A DNA stretch of 64,000 nucleotides, taken from Dongia sedimenti. GTDB taxonomy: Bacteria; Pseudomonadota; Alphaproteobacteria; Dongiales; Dongiaceae. The notes under the pieces are model-generated. The model was given only the letters and a program-made list of their open reading frames with translations. It made no database searches and was not told the DNA's origin. The position numbers and the translations under genes were made by a program. The stretch is from contig JAUYVI010000006.1 in assembly GCA_030715195.1 (NCBI GenBank), positions 124,001 through 188,000 of the forward strand, read 5' to 3'. Positions 63,459-64,000 of this stretch are shown here, piece after piece; positions within the stretch are counted from its first letter, which is position 1, and each line of letters begins with the position of its first letter.

Positions 63459-64000
63459 TCAGATAAAGCCGTAGGCGGTCCAGCCGCCGTTCACTTCCAG
63501 CGTATGGCCGGTGATATAGCCGGCGCTGCCGGGCGAGAGCAGGAAGGCGATGCCTTCGGCCACCTCGTCCTCGGTGCCCATGCGGCCCATCGGCGTCCGC
63601 TTGTGGATGGCGGAGGGATCGTAGCTGCCGCTCGCGGCGAGCTGCAGGGTCGTCGGGTTGGTGATGTAGCCGGGCGCGATCGCATTGACCCGGATGCCCA
63701 GCGCCGCCCATTCGATCGCCTGCATCTTGGTCAGGCTGATCAGCGCGCTCTTCGAGACGCAATAGGGCCCGCGGGTCGGCGCCGAGACCTGGCCCAGCAC
63801 CGAGGACACGTTGACGATGGCGCTGCCGGGCTTCATCCGCCGGGCGGCCGCGTTGGAGATCTCGATCGGCGCCAGCAGGTTGACGTCCAGCACCTTCTGC
63901 CAACGCGCCTTGGTGAGGTCGAGCAGCGGATCGTGGTCCCAGATGCCGGCATTGTTGATCAGGTCGTCGATGCCACCCCAGGCCTTCACCATGTCATCGA
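63459..64000 (-). CDS. Short-chain dehydrogenase/reductase, 5' end cut by window edge
   Basis: About 180 C-terminal residues are visible. The NNAG motif (INNAGIWDHD), Ser (VSSVLGQ), Tyr-x3-Lys (YCVSKSA) and VNAIAPGYI motif are intact, and the end is EVNGGWTAYGFI. The nucleotide-binding N-terminus lies beyond the window. An oxidoreductase of the FabG type; the substrate is not known. Confidence 0.88.
   Translation of the reverse strand, partial: DDMVKAWGGIDDLINNAGIWDHDPLLDLTKARWQKVLDVNLLAPIEISNAAARRMKPGSAIVNVSSVLGQVSAPTRGPYCVSKSALISLTKMQAIEWAALGIRVNAIAPGYITNPTTLQLAASGSYDPSAIHKRTPMGRMGTEDEVAEGIAFLLSPGSAGYITGHTLEVNGGWTAYGFI

Overview
The window reads as chromosome from a free-living, high-GC alphaproteobacterium, possibly Rhodospirillales-like. 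The class call rests on the gene set: the polyhydroxyalkanoate (PHA) regulator PhaR, a Tad/Cpa pilus locus in cpa order, a CtaA/COX15-type haem A synthase, an FnrN-type oxygen regulator, an RpoH promoter of the alphaproteobacterial form, and the pepA-holC / lptD-surA-rsmA neighbourhood. No tRNA, rRNA, CRISPR array, transposase or phage gene was seen.

Layout. 1-5.5 kb: a LuxR-type regulator cut by the window edge, a ChaC-like enzyme and an alpha/beta hydrolase on the minus strand; then PHA genes, with phaR divergent from a small granule-associated-like gene that overlaps a short PHA synthase by 311 nt. 5.5-9 kb: a 1172-residue calcium-binding RTX protein built from five long tandem units. 9.0-9.9 kb: a non-coding repeat cluster whose 5' block recurs 50 kb away at 59.2 kb. 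9.9-19.2 kb: a HigBA-like toxin-antitoxin pair, an aminotransferase, a class III cyclase, a metacaspase-like protein, a PAS/monooxygenase pair, phaA-phaB, and a Doc/AbrB toxin-antitoxin pair. 19.2-27.1 kb: a spermidine/putrescine-type ABC transporter whose four genes are split by a sulfotransferase and an MHYT-PAS-GGDEF-EAL protein. 27-34.7 kb: haem A synthase coupled to a His-rich COG0523 GTPase, a class II aldolase, an FNR-type regulator coupled to cytidine deaminase, Hsp20, and a copper oxidase pair.

34.8-52 kb is the Tad (tight adherence) pilus locus. It begins with two diguanylate cyclase response regulators, each divergent from a nearly identical Flp pilin gene, followed by a third pilin, the prepilin peptidase, CpaB-CpaF, TadB-TadC, TadD on the opposite strand, a stand-alone secretin N-domain protein, a von Willebrand-factor TadG and two TadE-like minor pilins. 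One TadE-like protein carries an EF-hand-like loop. 52-59 kb holds housekeeping genes: holC, pepA, lptD, surA, rsmA. 59-64 kb holds the second dispersed repeat, ettA, an unfamiliar membrane protein interrupted by an in-frame TGA, a glyoxalase-fold protein and a truncated short-chain dehydrogenase.

Several parts fit together. PhaA and PhaB make 3-hydroxybutyryl-CoA for PHA synthesis under PhaR. Three diguanylate cyclases, two of them embedded in the pilus locus, suggest cyclic-di-GMP control of surface attachment, with the RTX protein as a possible adhesin. The FNR-type protein probably senses oxygen and may autoregulate through a palindromic site in front of its own gene.
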